DNA of 5,986 bases, taken from Candidatus Sulfotelmatobacter sp. (lineage in GTDB: Bacteria; Acidobacteriota; Terriglobia; Terriglobales; Acidobacteriaceae). The DNA lies in the NCBI GenBank assembly GCA_030037575.1, contig JASHRB010000729.1, positions 1-5,986 on the forward strand. Reading direction: 5' to 3'. Shown here piece by piece: positions 1 through 5,906 of the stretch. The position numbers were made by a program, and so were the translations under genes. How positions within the stretch are numbered: the first letter of the stretch is position 1; each line of letters starts with the position of its first letter. The notes under the pieces were generated by a model. It saw only the letters and a program-made list of their open reading frames with translations, did not search any database and was not told the DNA's origin.

Positions 1-571
1 GCTGCACCCCTTCGCAGGCCTTGATGAAAAGCTCGAGCCGTCCCTTAATGCTCAGGTTGTGCTCATCGCAGTATTTGGTGATGGCATCGCCCGGCACGTA
101 CTCCATGACCAGGTAGGGTTGACCTTCGGGAGTGGCGCCGGCGTCGAAAACCTTGGCGATGGCAGGATGCTCCATCAACGCCAGCGACTGCCGCTCGGCG
201 AGGAAACGCGCAATGAGCGTTTCGTCGTAGAGTCCGGCGCGAATCAGTTTCAACGCCACCTGGCGGCGCAAGGGCTCGGTCTGCTCGGCCAGCCAGACTT
301 GTCCCATGCCGCCCTCACCGAGTTTCCTGATGAGGCGGTACGGTCCGATGAACTCATCAGCTTTGGGTTCCTGCGGGACCTCGACGGGAATCGTTGGTCG
401 GGAAAGCCCGTCGGAGCGCGCATAGGCAGAGAGCAGCGAATCAACCTCTCCCCGCAGGGATGAGTCCTCGCCACAGGCGCGGCTCAGGAACTGCTCGCGA
501 TCACCCGGTGCAAGCTCCAGGGCGGCATCGAACAGCTGCTTAATCCGCTCCCATTGGCCGGTCTTCTCCAC
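1..571 (-). CDS. Serine/threonine protein kinase, N-terminal part (cut by window edge)
   Basis: This is the first 190 residues of a eukaryotic-like (Hanks-type, PknB-like) protein kinase that transfers phosphate from ATP to Ser/Thr of target proteins. Residues about 7-50 form a helical segment with the pattern WERIKQLFDAALEL, which often precedes the kinase domain in Acidobacteriota. The kinase domain starts near residue 76 (IGPYRLIRKLGEGG). Visible are the glycine-rich loop GEGGMGQV (85-92), the ATP-anchoring lysine in VALK (Lys108), a likely helix-C glutamate in FLAERQ (Glu126), and the hinge-like LVMEYV (154-159). The window ends before the HRD and DFG motifs, so catalytic competence cannot be confirmed. 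A GTG start was chosen because AGGAGGAG (584-577) lies 5 nt upstream and the reading frame gives the expected N-terminus. An ATG near 554 is in another frame. The start overlaps by 32 nt the end of the decayed sigma factor frame upstream. No membrane segment is seen in this part; such kinases often have a C-terminal sensor domain outside the window. Confidence 0.93.
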   Translation of the reverse strand, partial: MEKTGQWERIKQLFDAALELAPGDREQFLSRACGEDSSLRGEVDSLLSAYARSDGLSRPTIPVEVPQEPKADEFIGPYRLIRKLGEGGMGQVWLAEQTEPLRRQVALKLIRAGLYDETLIARFLAERQSLALMEHPAIAKVFDAGATPEGQPYLVMEYVPGDAITKYCDEHNLSIKGRLELFIKACEGVQ

Positions 572-921
572 GCGTGCTCCTCCTCACTTCGCGCGTCAGC
601 CATGCCTTGGCCATGTTCCAGTCGCGCTTCGCCGTGGCGGGGGGATTTCCCGTGCAACGGTGGTTTCCTCCACCGTCAGGCCGCCTAAAAATCGCGGTTC
701 CACGATCTTTTCCCGCTGCGCATCGCGGCGTGAAAGTCAATCCAGCGCGTGATCCGGTTCCACAATGTCGACGTCTGTCTTAGGGGGAGAAACTCTCATG
801 CAGTACAACTCTGTATGGAGGCCCGCCGTTTTGCTGCACCGCGCCGGCGGGCGTGGTCAACGAGGGTCTGCTGCATCAGTTTAGCCGCAAGCGGCGTGGC
901 AAATCCAGCCGCGAACTCCCC
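540..921 (-). pseudogene. Decayed ECF sigma factor (TIGR02999 / Sig70_ECF type), upstream partner of the kinase
   Basis: Read on the minus strand, three pieces in three frames together follow the second half of a TIGR02999-type ECF sigma factor. Piece A (about 921-799) reads LAAKLMQQTLVDHARRRG then AAKRR, matching the family's end of region 2 (LMRRILVDHARARRAAKRG), and ends in TGA at 798-796. Piece B (about 799-646) reads RVSPPKTDVDIVEPDHALD, hits TGA at 739-737, then continues in the same frame as RDAQREKIVEPRFLGGLTVEET, the sigma region 4 core. Piece C (about 648-540) reads ATAKRDWNMAKAWLTREV, the recognition-helix end, and stops at TAA (542-540). There are therefore at least two frameshifts and one nonsense codon, and the linker between HALD and RDAQ looks about ten residues short. 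No N-terminal half (family pattern HTLQPTALVHEAYLRL) is recognisable farther upstream. Intact members normally sit directly before such a kinase. The family call is from memory of its motifs; the lesions are read directly. Confidence 0.82.
577..584 (-). promoter_or_regulatory. Ribosome binding site deciding the kinase GTG start
   Basis: The minus strand reads AGGAGGAG followed by 5 nt and then GTG (571-569). This strong Shine-Dalgarno match supports the GTG start. It lies inside the former coding sequence of the sigma factor C-terminus (codons for EVRRS), so it would have allowed translation coupled to the sigma gene when that gene was intact. Confidence 0.7.
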
Positions 922-1482
922 CACCCCAGTCATGATCTTCGGGGATAGCTCGCAATCCGCAGATCCCCCTCCAATGGTAAGGGCTCCCGAAACGCAAATT
1001 GTAGTTATCCGTCTTCTTGGCTCAGTCTCGGCAGGCAACCCGTCTGCGCAGCGCACTGTTAATAAAGAATCCTGGTCGCGGCTGGTGCGTATCCCGGCTG
1101 CCGCAATGCCGCACAGACAGGCCCATCCGCTGAGCTGGCTGGTAGGCGGTTGCAAACCAGCACTGTGTGCGCTGGACTGGTTCGAGCGCCTTGGGCTCGC
1201 TGATCCGGGTGCTCCAGAAAGCAGCCTTGTCTTCGACAGGTGCGAGGACGGGAAAGGCAAAGGCCGCTGCCGCGCTCCATGACCTGCCCGTAAGCGGCCG
1301 GCGCAGCAGAACTTCGCCACTGAGGTCGTAGTCCTGCTCGCGAGCCAGCCTGGTCTCAGCTTCTCCAAGAGGAACGTGGCGAGACCCAGGCAGAGGCATG
1401 GGCCGCAAATGAAAGTCGGCCACGTATATCAGAGCCTCGCGTAACGGAGTAGATATGGTCGCGGGCAGCGTTATTACAGTGA
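922..1482. other. Stretch without an identifiable gene
   Basis: About 560 bases lie between the sigma factor remnant and the probable terminator of the S9 peptidase gene. Open frames exist on both strands: plus 749-1282, and minus 796-1368 and 1022-1423. They overlap each other, lack convincing ribosome binding sites and do not look like a known protein. The most protein-like stretch is the minus frame from about 1440 to 1170. It contains a segment reading FPVLAPVEDKAAFW (about residues 62-75 of the frame starting at 1423) that faintly recalls the end of DUF427 proteins (FPAVAAIKDHLAFY-like). The conserved DUF427 middle part (TYCPYKG-like) is missing. It may hold gene debris, including the lost N-terminal half of the sigma factor, but I cannot assign it. 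Confidence 0.4.
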
Positions 1483-1484
1483 GG

Positions 1485-1521
1485 AAAAGGCGCGTGCCGG
1501 CGCTTTCGCGCTCGCCCCGCC
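1485..1521 (-). terminator. Probable Rho-independent terminator of the S9 peptidase gene
   Basis: On the minus strand a GC-rich imperfect stem (1521-1508 with 1503-1489) closes on a GAAA tetraloop, GCGC-GAAA-GCGC at its tip, and is followed at once by TTTT (1488-1485). It starts about 90 nt downstream of the S9 peptidase stop codon and has the right orientation for that gene. The lower stem has mismatches and the U-tract is short, so efficiency is uncertain. Confidence 0.42.
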
Positions 1522-1611
1522 AACCACTTCGACTGCGCCCAGGGCAGCTGTCGGCGGCCGTGCCCAGGCGGGATTGCCCCGCTCAAACCGGAGCGCCGGA
1601 GTGAGAAACGG

Positions 1612-3759
1612 TCACTTCCCTATCCACTGATCGACCCAGTCGTTCACGGTTCTGTACCAGAGCTCGGAATTCTGCGGCTTCAGTACCCAGTGGCCCTCGT
1701 CGGGGAAGTACAGCATCTTCGAAGGTACTCCTAACATTTGCAGCGTGGTGAACAGGTCCAATCCCTGCGAAACGTCGAGCCGGTAGTCGCGCTGGCCGTG
1801 AATCACGAGCGTCGGCGTCTTGAAGTTTTTCGCATACTCGTGCGGTGACCACTTCCGATACAGTTCGCGATTCTCATACGGCGTGCCTTTGAACTCCCAG
1901 TCGTTGAACCAGAGTTCTTCGGTTGTTCCCCAGGCCGATTCGGCGTTGAACATGCCGTCGTGCGACACCAGGCACTTGAAACGGTCGGTGTGGCCGAGAA
2001 TCCAATTGATCGCATAGCCGCCGTAGCTGGCGCCCAGCGCGCACTCACGCGTCTTGTCGATGAATGCATACGTTTGCTCGGCGTAGTCCAGGCCCTTCAT
2101 CAAATCTTCTAAGGGAGCGCCGCCCCAGTCGCCATTGATGGCGTCGATGAACTTCTGCCCGTAGCCGGTCGAGCCGTGGAAGTTGATCATGACAACGACA
2201 TATCCGTTGGCCGCGAACAGTTCGGGATTCCAGCGATAGCTCCAGTCGTCTCCCCATGCGCCTTGGGGCCCACCGTGGATGAGGAACTTTACCGGGTATT
2301 TTTTGGAGGGCTCGAAGGCCGGCGGCTTGACCAGGAAGCCCTCGACCTTGTCGCCATGCGCGCCGGTGAACGAGAAAGACTCGAGCGGCGACATTTGGAT
2401 TTGGCCAAGAATGGAGTCGTTCAGGTGAGTCACGGCTTGCGGGTCTTGAAAGCAGCTTCGTGAGGGGTCGCTTACGCCCATCGAAGAGTTGCACTCGACC
2501 AACGTGTACCCGGCCGCGCTGGCCCTATAAATCGCAACAGGAGCTTGCAGGCTCATCTTTGTAAAGAAAATCTGTTTGCCGTCTTGTGTAACGGTCAGGT
2601 CATCATTAAAGCCCCGAGCTAGCCCCCGCACTTCGCCCGAAAGCGAAACCGAATAGATGGGCGATGTACCGGCGTTCTCGGCCGAAAAGTCAATGGTTTT
2701 AGAGTCCTCTGCCCACGCATACGACCCCACCCAAAAATCAAAATTCTCCGTCAGATTTTTCTTCTCTCCCGTGGTGCGGTCGTACAGCATCAGGCGGAAG
2801 CGGTCGCTCTCGTATCCCGGACGCTGCTGGGTGCGATAGGCGATGTAGCGTCCGTCGGGCGAATAGAGCGGCGTCGAGTCGCTGGCGGGATTATCGGCGG
2901 TGATGTCTTTCGCTTCGCCTCCGGTCACGGGAACAATCCACAGATCGTTGTTGGTGGAAGCGGCCGGATTCTTGTCGTGATTCGAGGTGTAACAAATCTC
3001 TCGCCCATCGGGCGAGAAGGCGTAGTCATCCTGCCCCCCGAGCGAGAACACGGGCGCGTCGTAGTCGCCCGGAGTCAGGTCGCGCGGCCGATAGAAATGG
3101 GCGATCCCAGTCGTGCCGGGCTGCGGCTGCTCTACCTGAGTAACGAAGATATGCGCGCGCTTACCCTCCTTGTAGGCATTCCAATGGCGGTAGAGCAAAT
3201 GCGTGAATATCTGAGCCTTGACCTTGGACTGCTCCGCCTCCGTCACTTTTTTCGCATTGCAGTTGCCCACATCCGTGAGGTCGACGTCGCACTCGGGATA
3301 AACGTCCGAGGTGAACAGAACGTTTTTGCCGTCTGGCGACCACAATTCTCCGCCAGCCTCGGTCGCAACATCCGTGAGCCTACTGGTCCGGATTACGGTT
3401 CCCGAGCCGCCATCAAAATCTGCGATCCAGACCTGCGATCCTTTTTGCTTTGTCGAAAGGAAAGCCAACCGCTTACCGTCCGGCGCCCAGCGCGGGCGAT
3501 CGGCGTCCTGTTCGGCGATGAGCTCACGCTCCCGACCTCCGGCTGTCGGCACGATCCATACGTGCGGTGTCTTCGTGTTGGCCGCCAGATCGACGTCGAC
3601 CACGCTGAAAATCACCCACTTGCCGTCGGGGGAAACTTCCGGCTCGCCAACGCGCTTGAGCTTCATCATCTCTGCGAAGGTGAAGGGATGCTTGGTCTGC
3701 GCGAATAGTGGCAGCGAAAAAGAAACGACAGCAAGAAAGAACCGGAAGAAACGGCGCAT
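1612..3759 (-). CDS. Exported S9 family peptidase (dipeptidyl aminopeptidase / acylaminoacyl-peptidase type)
   Basis: A complete 715-residue serine peptidase of the prolyl oligopeptidase superfamily, probably acting on short peptides outside the cytoplasm. Residues 1 to about 20 form a signal peptide (MRRFF, then hydrophobic to PLFAQ). Residues about 25-440 are a beta-propeller with repeated PD40-type motifs SPDG or APDG at 43, 92, 141, 249 and 300. The alpha/beta hydrolase domain spans about 455-715, with the oxyanion-hole segment HGGPQGAWG (495-503), the nucleophile Ser578 in GASYGG, Asp658 in HGQRDYRLD, and His690 in DEGHW. Order and spacing fit family S9, so it should be active. The ATG at 3759 is preferred because GAGGTG lies 6 nt upstream and the signal peptide starts there. 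An upstream TTG at 3780 would add seven residues (MPNEVPP) and has no such support. Before the hydrolase domain two cysteines (423, 436) could form a disulfide. The gene stands alone; exact substrate specificity cannot be read from sequence. Confidence 0.95.
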   Translation of the reverse strand: MRRFFRFFLAVVSFSLPLFAQTKHPFTFAEMMKLKRVGEPEVSPDGKWVIFSVVDVDLAANTKTPHVWIVPTAGGRERELIAEQDADRPRWAPDGKRLAFLSTKQKGSQVWIADFDGGSGTVIRTSRLTDVATEAGGELWSPDGKNVLFTSDVYPECDVDLTDVGNCNAKKVTEAEQSKVKAQIFTHLLYRHWNAYKEGKRAHIFVTQVEQPQPGTTGIAHFYRPRDLTPGDYDAPVFSLGGQDDYAFSPDGREICYTSNHDKNPAASTNNDLWIVPVTGGEAKDITADNPASDSTPLYSPDGRYIAYRTQQRPGYESDRFRLMLYDRTTGEKKNLTENFDFWVGSYAWAEDSKTIDFSAENAGTSPIYSVSLSGEVRGLARGFNDDLTVTQDGKQIFFTKMSLQAPVAIYRASAAGYTLVECNSSMGVSDPSRSCFQDPQAVTHLNDSILGQIQMSPLESFSFTGAHGDKVEGFLVKPPAFEPSKKYPVKFLIHGGPQGAWGDDWSYRWNPELFAANGYVVVMINFHGSTGYGQKFIDAINGDWGGAPLEDLMKGLDYAEQTYAFIDKTRECALGASYGGYAINWILGHTDRFKCLVSHDGMFNAESAWGTTEELWFNDWEFKGTPYENRELYRKWSPHEYAKNFKTPTLVIHGQRDYRLDVSQGLDLFTTLQMLGVPSKMLYFPDEGHWVLKPQNSELWYRTVNDWVDQWIGK

Positions 3760-3765
3760 CGGGGG

Positions 3766-3771
3766 CACCTC
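3766..3771 (-). promoter_or_regulatory. Ribosome binding site deciding the S9 peptidase start
   Basis: The minus strand reads GAGGTG, then CCCCCG (6 nt), then ATG at 3759-3757. The spacing supports that ATG over the in-frame TTG 21 nt upstream, whose start would place this motif inside the coding sequence. Confidence 0.6.
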
Positions 3772-3787
3772 GTTTGGCAAACGGATG

Positions 3788-3793
3788 AGTGTA
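3788..3793 (-). promoter_or_regulatory. Possible -10 element for the S9 peptidase gene
   Basis: TACACT on the minus strand matches four of six positions of TATAAT and would give a leader of roughly 20 nt before the ATG. No good -35 element is seen 17 nt upstream, so this is only a weak candidate. Confidence 0.2.
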
Positions 3794-3911
3794 GCAGGAG
3801 AAAGGCGCGGCTTCTAGAGCGCTGGACTCGTTGCTCCGCCCTCGGAGAGCGTGGTCAGAATTCCTATCTGCCGTTTGAGTTGGGGCTCGCCGATACGCAG
3901 CTTCGACGGTG

Positions 3912-3953
3912 TGGCGGCTTCGCCATCCTTAACCGGCGCCTGCGCTCAGGATG
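3912..3953. repeat. Small palindromic element, possibly a dispersed intergenic repeat
   Basis: Two nested inverted repeats sit next to each other. TGGCG-GCTT-CGCCA (3912-3925) is a perfect 5-bp hairpin. CATCCT (3924-3929) pairs with AGGATG (3948-3953) around a GGCGCC centre. The second resembles the CATCCT...GCTCAGGATGACG type of intergenic repeat that recurs in many GC-rich bacterial genomes. Only one copy is in this window, so dispersal is inference. Confidence 0.35.
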
Positions 3954-4142
3954 ACGACCATCGAGAGGACAGAATCCAACGGTTGAGCGGAATCGACCAT
4001 TTCCGCTTGCCCTTCAGGTTTTCGATGGAAACCGTGGCAGGAGAAATCCGTAGTCAATATCTTTCAGAAGAAATTCTGCGCCGAAGCGCACCGGCAACCC
4101 ATGCTTCAATCCGGCATCCAAGTAACCGGCAGAACTGCAGCG

Positions 4143-4185
4143 CCCTACCCTCGGCCTCACTGAGCGGAGAGGGGTCGAGGGAGGG
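4143..4185. repeat. Imperfect inverted repeat upstream of the exported protein gene
   Basis: The left arm CCCTACCCTCGGCCTC (4143-4158) pairs with the right arm GAGGGGTCGAGGGAGGG (4169-4185), with a few bulges and a loop of about 10 nt. It lies about 85 nt before the start codon at 4271. There is no T-run after it on the plus strand, so it does not look like a terminator. It could be an operator-like or spacer element. Confidence 0.35.
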
Positions 4186-4257
4186 TTGCCGCGGTGCGAG
4201 GTATTCGCGGCAAAAAAAGATCTTTATCTTTCTGCCCTCCAGAATCCTCTAATTCGA

Positions 4258-4263
4258 TAAAAT
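4258..4263 (+). promoter_or_regulatory. Candidate -10 element very close to the start codon at 4271
   Basis: TAAAAT matches five of six positions of TATAAT and ends 7 nt before the ATG. Transcription from it would begin at or next to the ATG, giving a leaderless mRNA. That fits the absence of a Shine-Dalgarno motif in the AAAAAGA before the start. No clear -35 hexamer is present at normal spacing, and the local AT-richness could produce the match by chance. Confidence 0.3.
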
Positions 4264-4270
4264 AAAAAGA

Positions 4271-5161
4271 ATGAAACGGCTCTGGCGCCTAGTTTCGCCC
4301 GTTGCGGTTCTGGCCGCATGCCTCTTGCCTCCGTCTGTGGCCTCCGCCCAAGAAGGTTCCCTGCTCAGCGATCAGCCCAAGGGCATCACTCCCGAAGAAA
4401 TCATCCAGCGCTTCGCGACCAAGGAAAAGGAATTCAAGGAGGCGCGCGATCAATACACGTATCGCGAAGACATTCATGTCATGACCCTGGACGGGTCAAC
4501 CATTACGGGCCAGTACAAAGAGGTTTTCGACGTGCTCTTTGACGACCAGGGCCGTCGCATGGAGAATGTGGTTTTCGCTCCGCAGTCGACCCTGGAACAG
4601 GGCGGACTTTCGCTCGACGAAGGCGACATCCAGGATTTTCGCCACAGACTGCCCTTCGTGCTCACCATCGACGAAATTCCCGAATACAACATCATTTATG
4701 TGGGGCAGCAGCAGGAAGATGAGCTGCACTGCTATGTTTTCGACATTTCGCCCAAGCGCTACGAAGGCAAAAAGCGATATTTTGAGGGGCGGATTTGGGT
4801 CGACGACCACGATTTCCAGATCGTAAAGACCTATGGCAAGGCGGTTCCGGAGGTGCGCGGGAAAAGAGGAACCGAACATCTTTATCCCAAGTTCACCACG
4901 TGGCGGCAACAGATCGACGGCAAATACTGGTTCCCAACCTATACGCGCGCGGATGACACGCTGCACTTCCAGTTGAACGACATCCACATTCGCGAGATTG
5001 TGAAGTACGAGGACTACAAGCGATTCGGTTCGAGTGTGAAGATTCTCTATAACGGGCAGGAAGTGGAGAAGGCGAATCCACAGGAGCAAAAAACGCCCCA
5101 GAACCAGACGCAAAACCAGACGCCCCAGCAGCAGACGCCGCAGCAGCAGAAACCGCAGTAG
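4271..5161 (+). CDS. Exported protein of unknown function with Gln/Pro-rich C-terminal tail
   Basis: A 296-residue protein that I do not recognise as a named family. Residues 1-26 form a clear signal peptide: MKRLWR, a hydrophobic core, then VASA followed by Gln27, a good signal peptidase I site. There is no lipobox and no later membrane segment, so it should be periplasmic or loosely associated with the outer membrane. Residues about 40-250 look like one mixed beta-rich domain. The pattern RYFEGRIWVDDHDFQIVKTYG (about 169-189) and the later KYWFPTYTRADD recall the stacked beta-strands of LolA-like or RseB-like lipoprotein-carrier folds; this is inference. Residues 269-296 are a low-complexity tail with 13 Gln and 5 Pro in 28 residues, probably disordered. 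The ATG is the only start that preserves the signal peptide, yet it has only AAAAAGA before it. The gene stands alone, divergent from the S9 peptidase gene and convergent with the HNH gene. Confidence 0.88.
   Translation: MKRLWRLVSPVAVLAACLLPPSVASAQEGSLLSDQPKGITPEEIIQRFATKEKEFKEARDQYTYREDIHVMTLDGSTITGQYKEVFDVLFDDQGRRMENVVFAPQSTLEQGGLSLDEGDIQDFRHRLPFVLTIDEIPEYNIIYVGQQQEDELHCYVFDISPKRYEGKKRYFEGRIWVDDHDFQIVKTYGKAVPEVRGKRGTEHLYPKFTTWRQQIDGKYWFPTYTRADDTLHFQLNDIHIREIVKYEDYKRFGSSVKILYNGQEVEKANPQEQKTPQNQTQNQTPQQQTPQQQKPQ
5075..5158 (+). repeat. Low-complexity coding repeat (Gln/Pro/Thr-rich tail)
   Basis: This stretch encodes degenerate tandem units of the type TPQQQ and QNQT, made of cag, caa, cca/ccc and acg codons. 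The clearest units are CCCCAGCAGCAGACG and CCGCAGCAGCAGAAA near the end. The synonymous differences between units suggest older expansion rather than a fresh slippage event, although the cagcag runs could still change length. Confidence 0.7.
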
Positions 5162-5197
5162 AGCTTTTCAAGGTTGCAAGATTTTGAGCTTCCCAGG

Positions 5198-5245
5198 CTT
5201 GGAAAAGACAGTCCGTTCCACTTGGAAACAAGGAAAACTTGGAAC
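5198..5245. repeat. Three direct copies of CTTGGAA
   Basis: CTTGGAA occurs at 5198-5204, 5221-5227 and 5238-5244, with 23- and 17-nt spacing, all after the stop codon of the exported protein gene. An inverted CGTTCCA (5214-5220) precedes the second copy and can pair with TGGAACG (5240-5246). The words may serve RNA folding in the 3' region. Confidence 0.4.
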
Positions 5246-5270
5246 GTTTGCTCCTTAATCTTTATCTTTG
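5230..5270 (+). terminator. Weak candidate terminator between convergent genes
   Basis: AAGGAAAAC (5230-5238) can pair with GTTT-GC-TCCTT (5246-5256), a 9-bp stem with a 2-nt bulge and a 7-nt loop. It is followed by the T-rich AATCTTTATCTTTG. It lies about 70 nt after the stop of the exported protein gene. The stem is AT-rich, so this is a weak call. On the minus strand it could also serve the HNH gene. Confidence 0.33.
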
Positions 5271-5282
5271 AAATCTCCGACC

Positions 5283-5906
5283 CTAATAGAACAGATACTT
5301 CCGCCACTTATCGTCGGACCGACCCATGAGCCGCATGATGTGGCGGCTGGTGTGGAGATTGAAGGCGCGCGGCTCGCGCATCAACTTCATCCCAGCCTCG
5401 GAGGGAGACTGATTGCCTTTGCGTCGATTACACGTGTGACAGCAGGCGACCAGGTTCTCCCAGGTGGAGGATCCTCCCCGGGAGCGCGGAATGACATGAT
5501 CAAGCGTCAACTCGCTCGAAGGTAGTACGGTGGCGCAATACTGGCAGGTATTGCGATCGCGCAGCAGGATGTTTTTCCGCGAAAGTGCGCGGCTTTGGTG
5601 CGGGATGCGGCGATATTCGAGCAGGCGAATCACGGAAGGCACGCGCATGGCGACCCGTGCCGCGTGCAGGAAGTGACCGTTCTCCTCTTCGGTCATTGCA
5701 ACGCCCTTGAGCACGAGAACCAGAGCGCGGCGGGCGGCGCAAACATTGATGGGTTCGTAAGAAGCGTTCAGAACCAGGACAGGAGCGTGCAACGAGTTTC
5801 CATCGTCGTCGCGATGCACCGCCGTGGCCGCGAATAGCCCGGCGGGATGCCTGTTTGTTGGCCCCGCCTCGACTTCACCTCTGACCGACATTGCCCGCTC
5901 CCTCAT
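5283..5906 (-). CDS. HNH endonuclease family protein
   Basis: A complete 207-residue HNH (His-Me finger) protein, presumed to be a metal-dependent DNA nuclease in the cytoplasm. Residues about 42-70 hold the segment [20 protein letters not shown], then LVLVLKGVA, typical of a widespread stand-alone HNH family found in Acidobacteriota, Cyanobacteria and Deinococci. The HNH core spans about 113-165: a zinc knuckle of CQYC (121-124) and CHTC (156-159), catalytic LDHV (Asp136, His137), Asn151 in WENLV, and Asn160 in CNRRKG. All key residues are present. The C-terminus ends in [10 protein letters not shown]. Two starts are possible. The ATG at 5906 (used here) has AGGG only 3 nt upstream; the ATG at 5891 (residue 6) has GGGAG at a better 6-nt spacing. 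The N-terminal 40 residues are variable in this family and do not decide it. There is no methyltransferase or restriction subunit beside it, so a restriction-modification role is not supported. Its biological role is unknown. Confidence 0.93.
   Translation of the reverse strand: MRERAMSVRGEVEAGPTNRHPAGLFAATAVHRDDDGNSLHAPVLVLNASYEPINVCAARRALVLVLKGVAMTEEENGHFLHAARVAMRVPSVIRLLEYRRIPHQSRALSRKNILLRDRNTCQYCATVLPSSELTLDHVIPRSRGGSSTWENLVACCHTCNRRKGNQSPSEAGMKLMREPRAFNLHTSRHIMRLMGRSDDKWRKYLFY

Larger units (their letters stand above)
3760..4270. other. Divergent intergenic region without a gene
   Basis: About 510 bases separate the divergently transcribed S9 peptidase gene and the Q-rich exported protein gene. 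The plus frame 3851-4252 (133 codons) is open, but it has no ribosome binding site, no family resemblance and an unprotein-like composition, so I do not call it. The region holds two imperfect palindromes (3912-3953 and 4143-4185) and AT-rich sequence just before 4271. The promoters of both flanking genes should lie here. Confidence 0.6.

Noticed and set aside
749..1282. Plus-strand open frame of 177 codons
   Set aside because: It overlaps the antisense sigma factor remnant, has no ribosome binding site and no recognisable motif.
2977..3817. Long plus-strand open frames (243 and 168 codons) inside the S9 peptidase gene
   Set aside because: They are antisense to a fully supported coding sequence, have no family resemblance or ribosome binding site, and are typical shadow frames in GC-rich DNA.
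3851..4252. Plus-strand open frame of 133 codons in the divergent intergenic region
   Set aside because: It begins with a non-ATG start without a ribosome binding site, spans two palindromes, and its translation looks like random GC-rich sequence.
4496..5113. Minus-strand open frame of 205 codons
   Set aside because: It is the antisense shadow of the exported protein gene, whose own frame has a signal peptide and coherent composition.
4220..5269. Exact 12-bp direct repeat ATCTTTATCTTT at 4220-4231 and 5258-5269 flanking the exported protein gene, possibly a target-site duplication
   Set aside because: In a 6-kb window about one exact 12-mer pair is expected by chance, the word is low-complexity, and no transposase or terminal inverted repeats accompany it.
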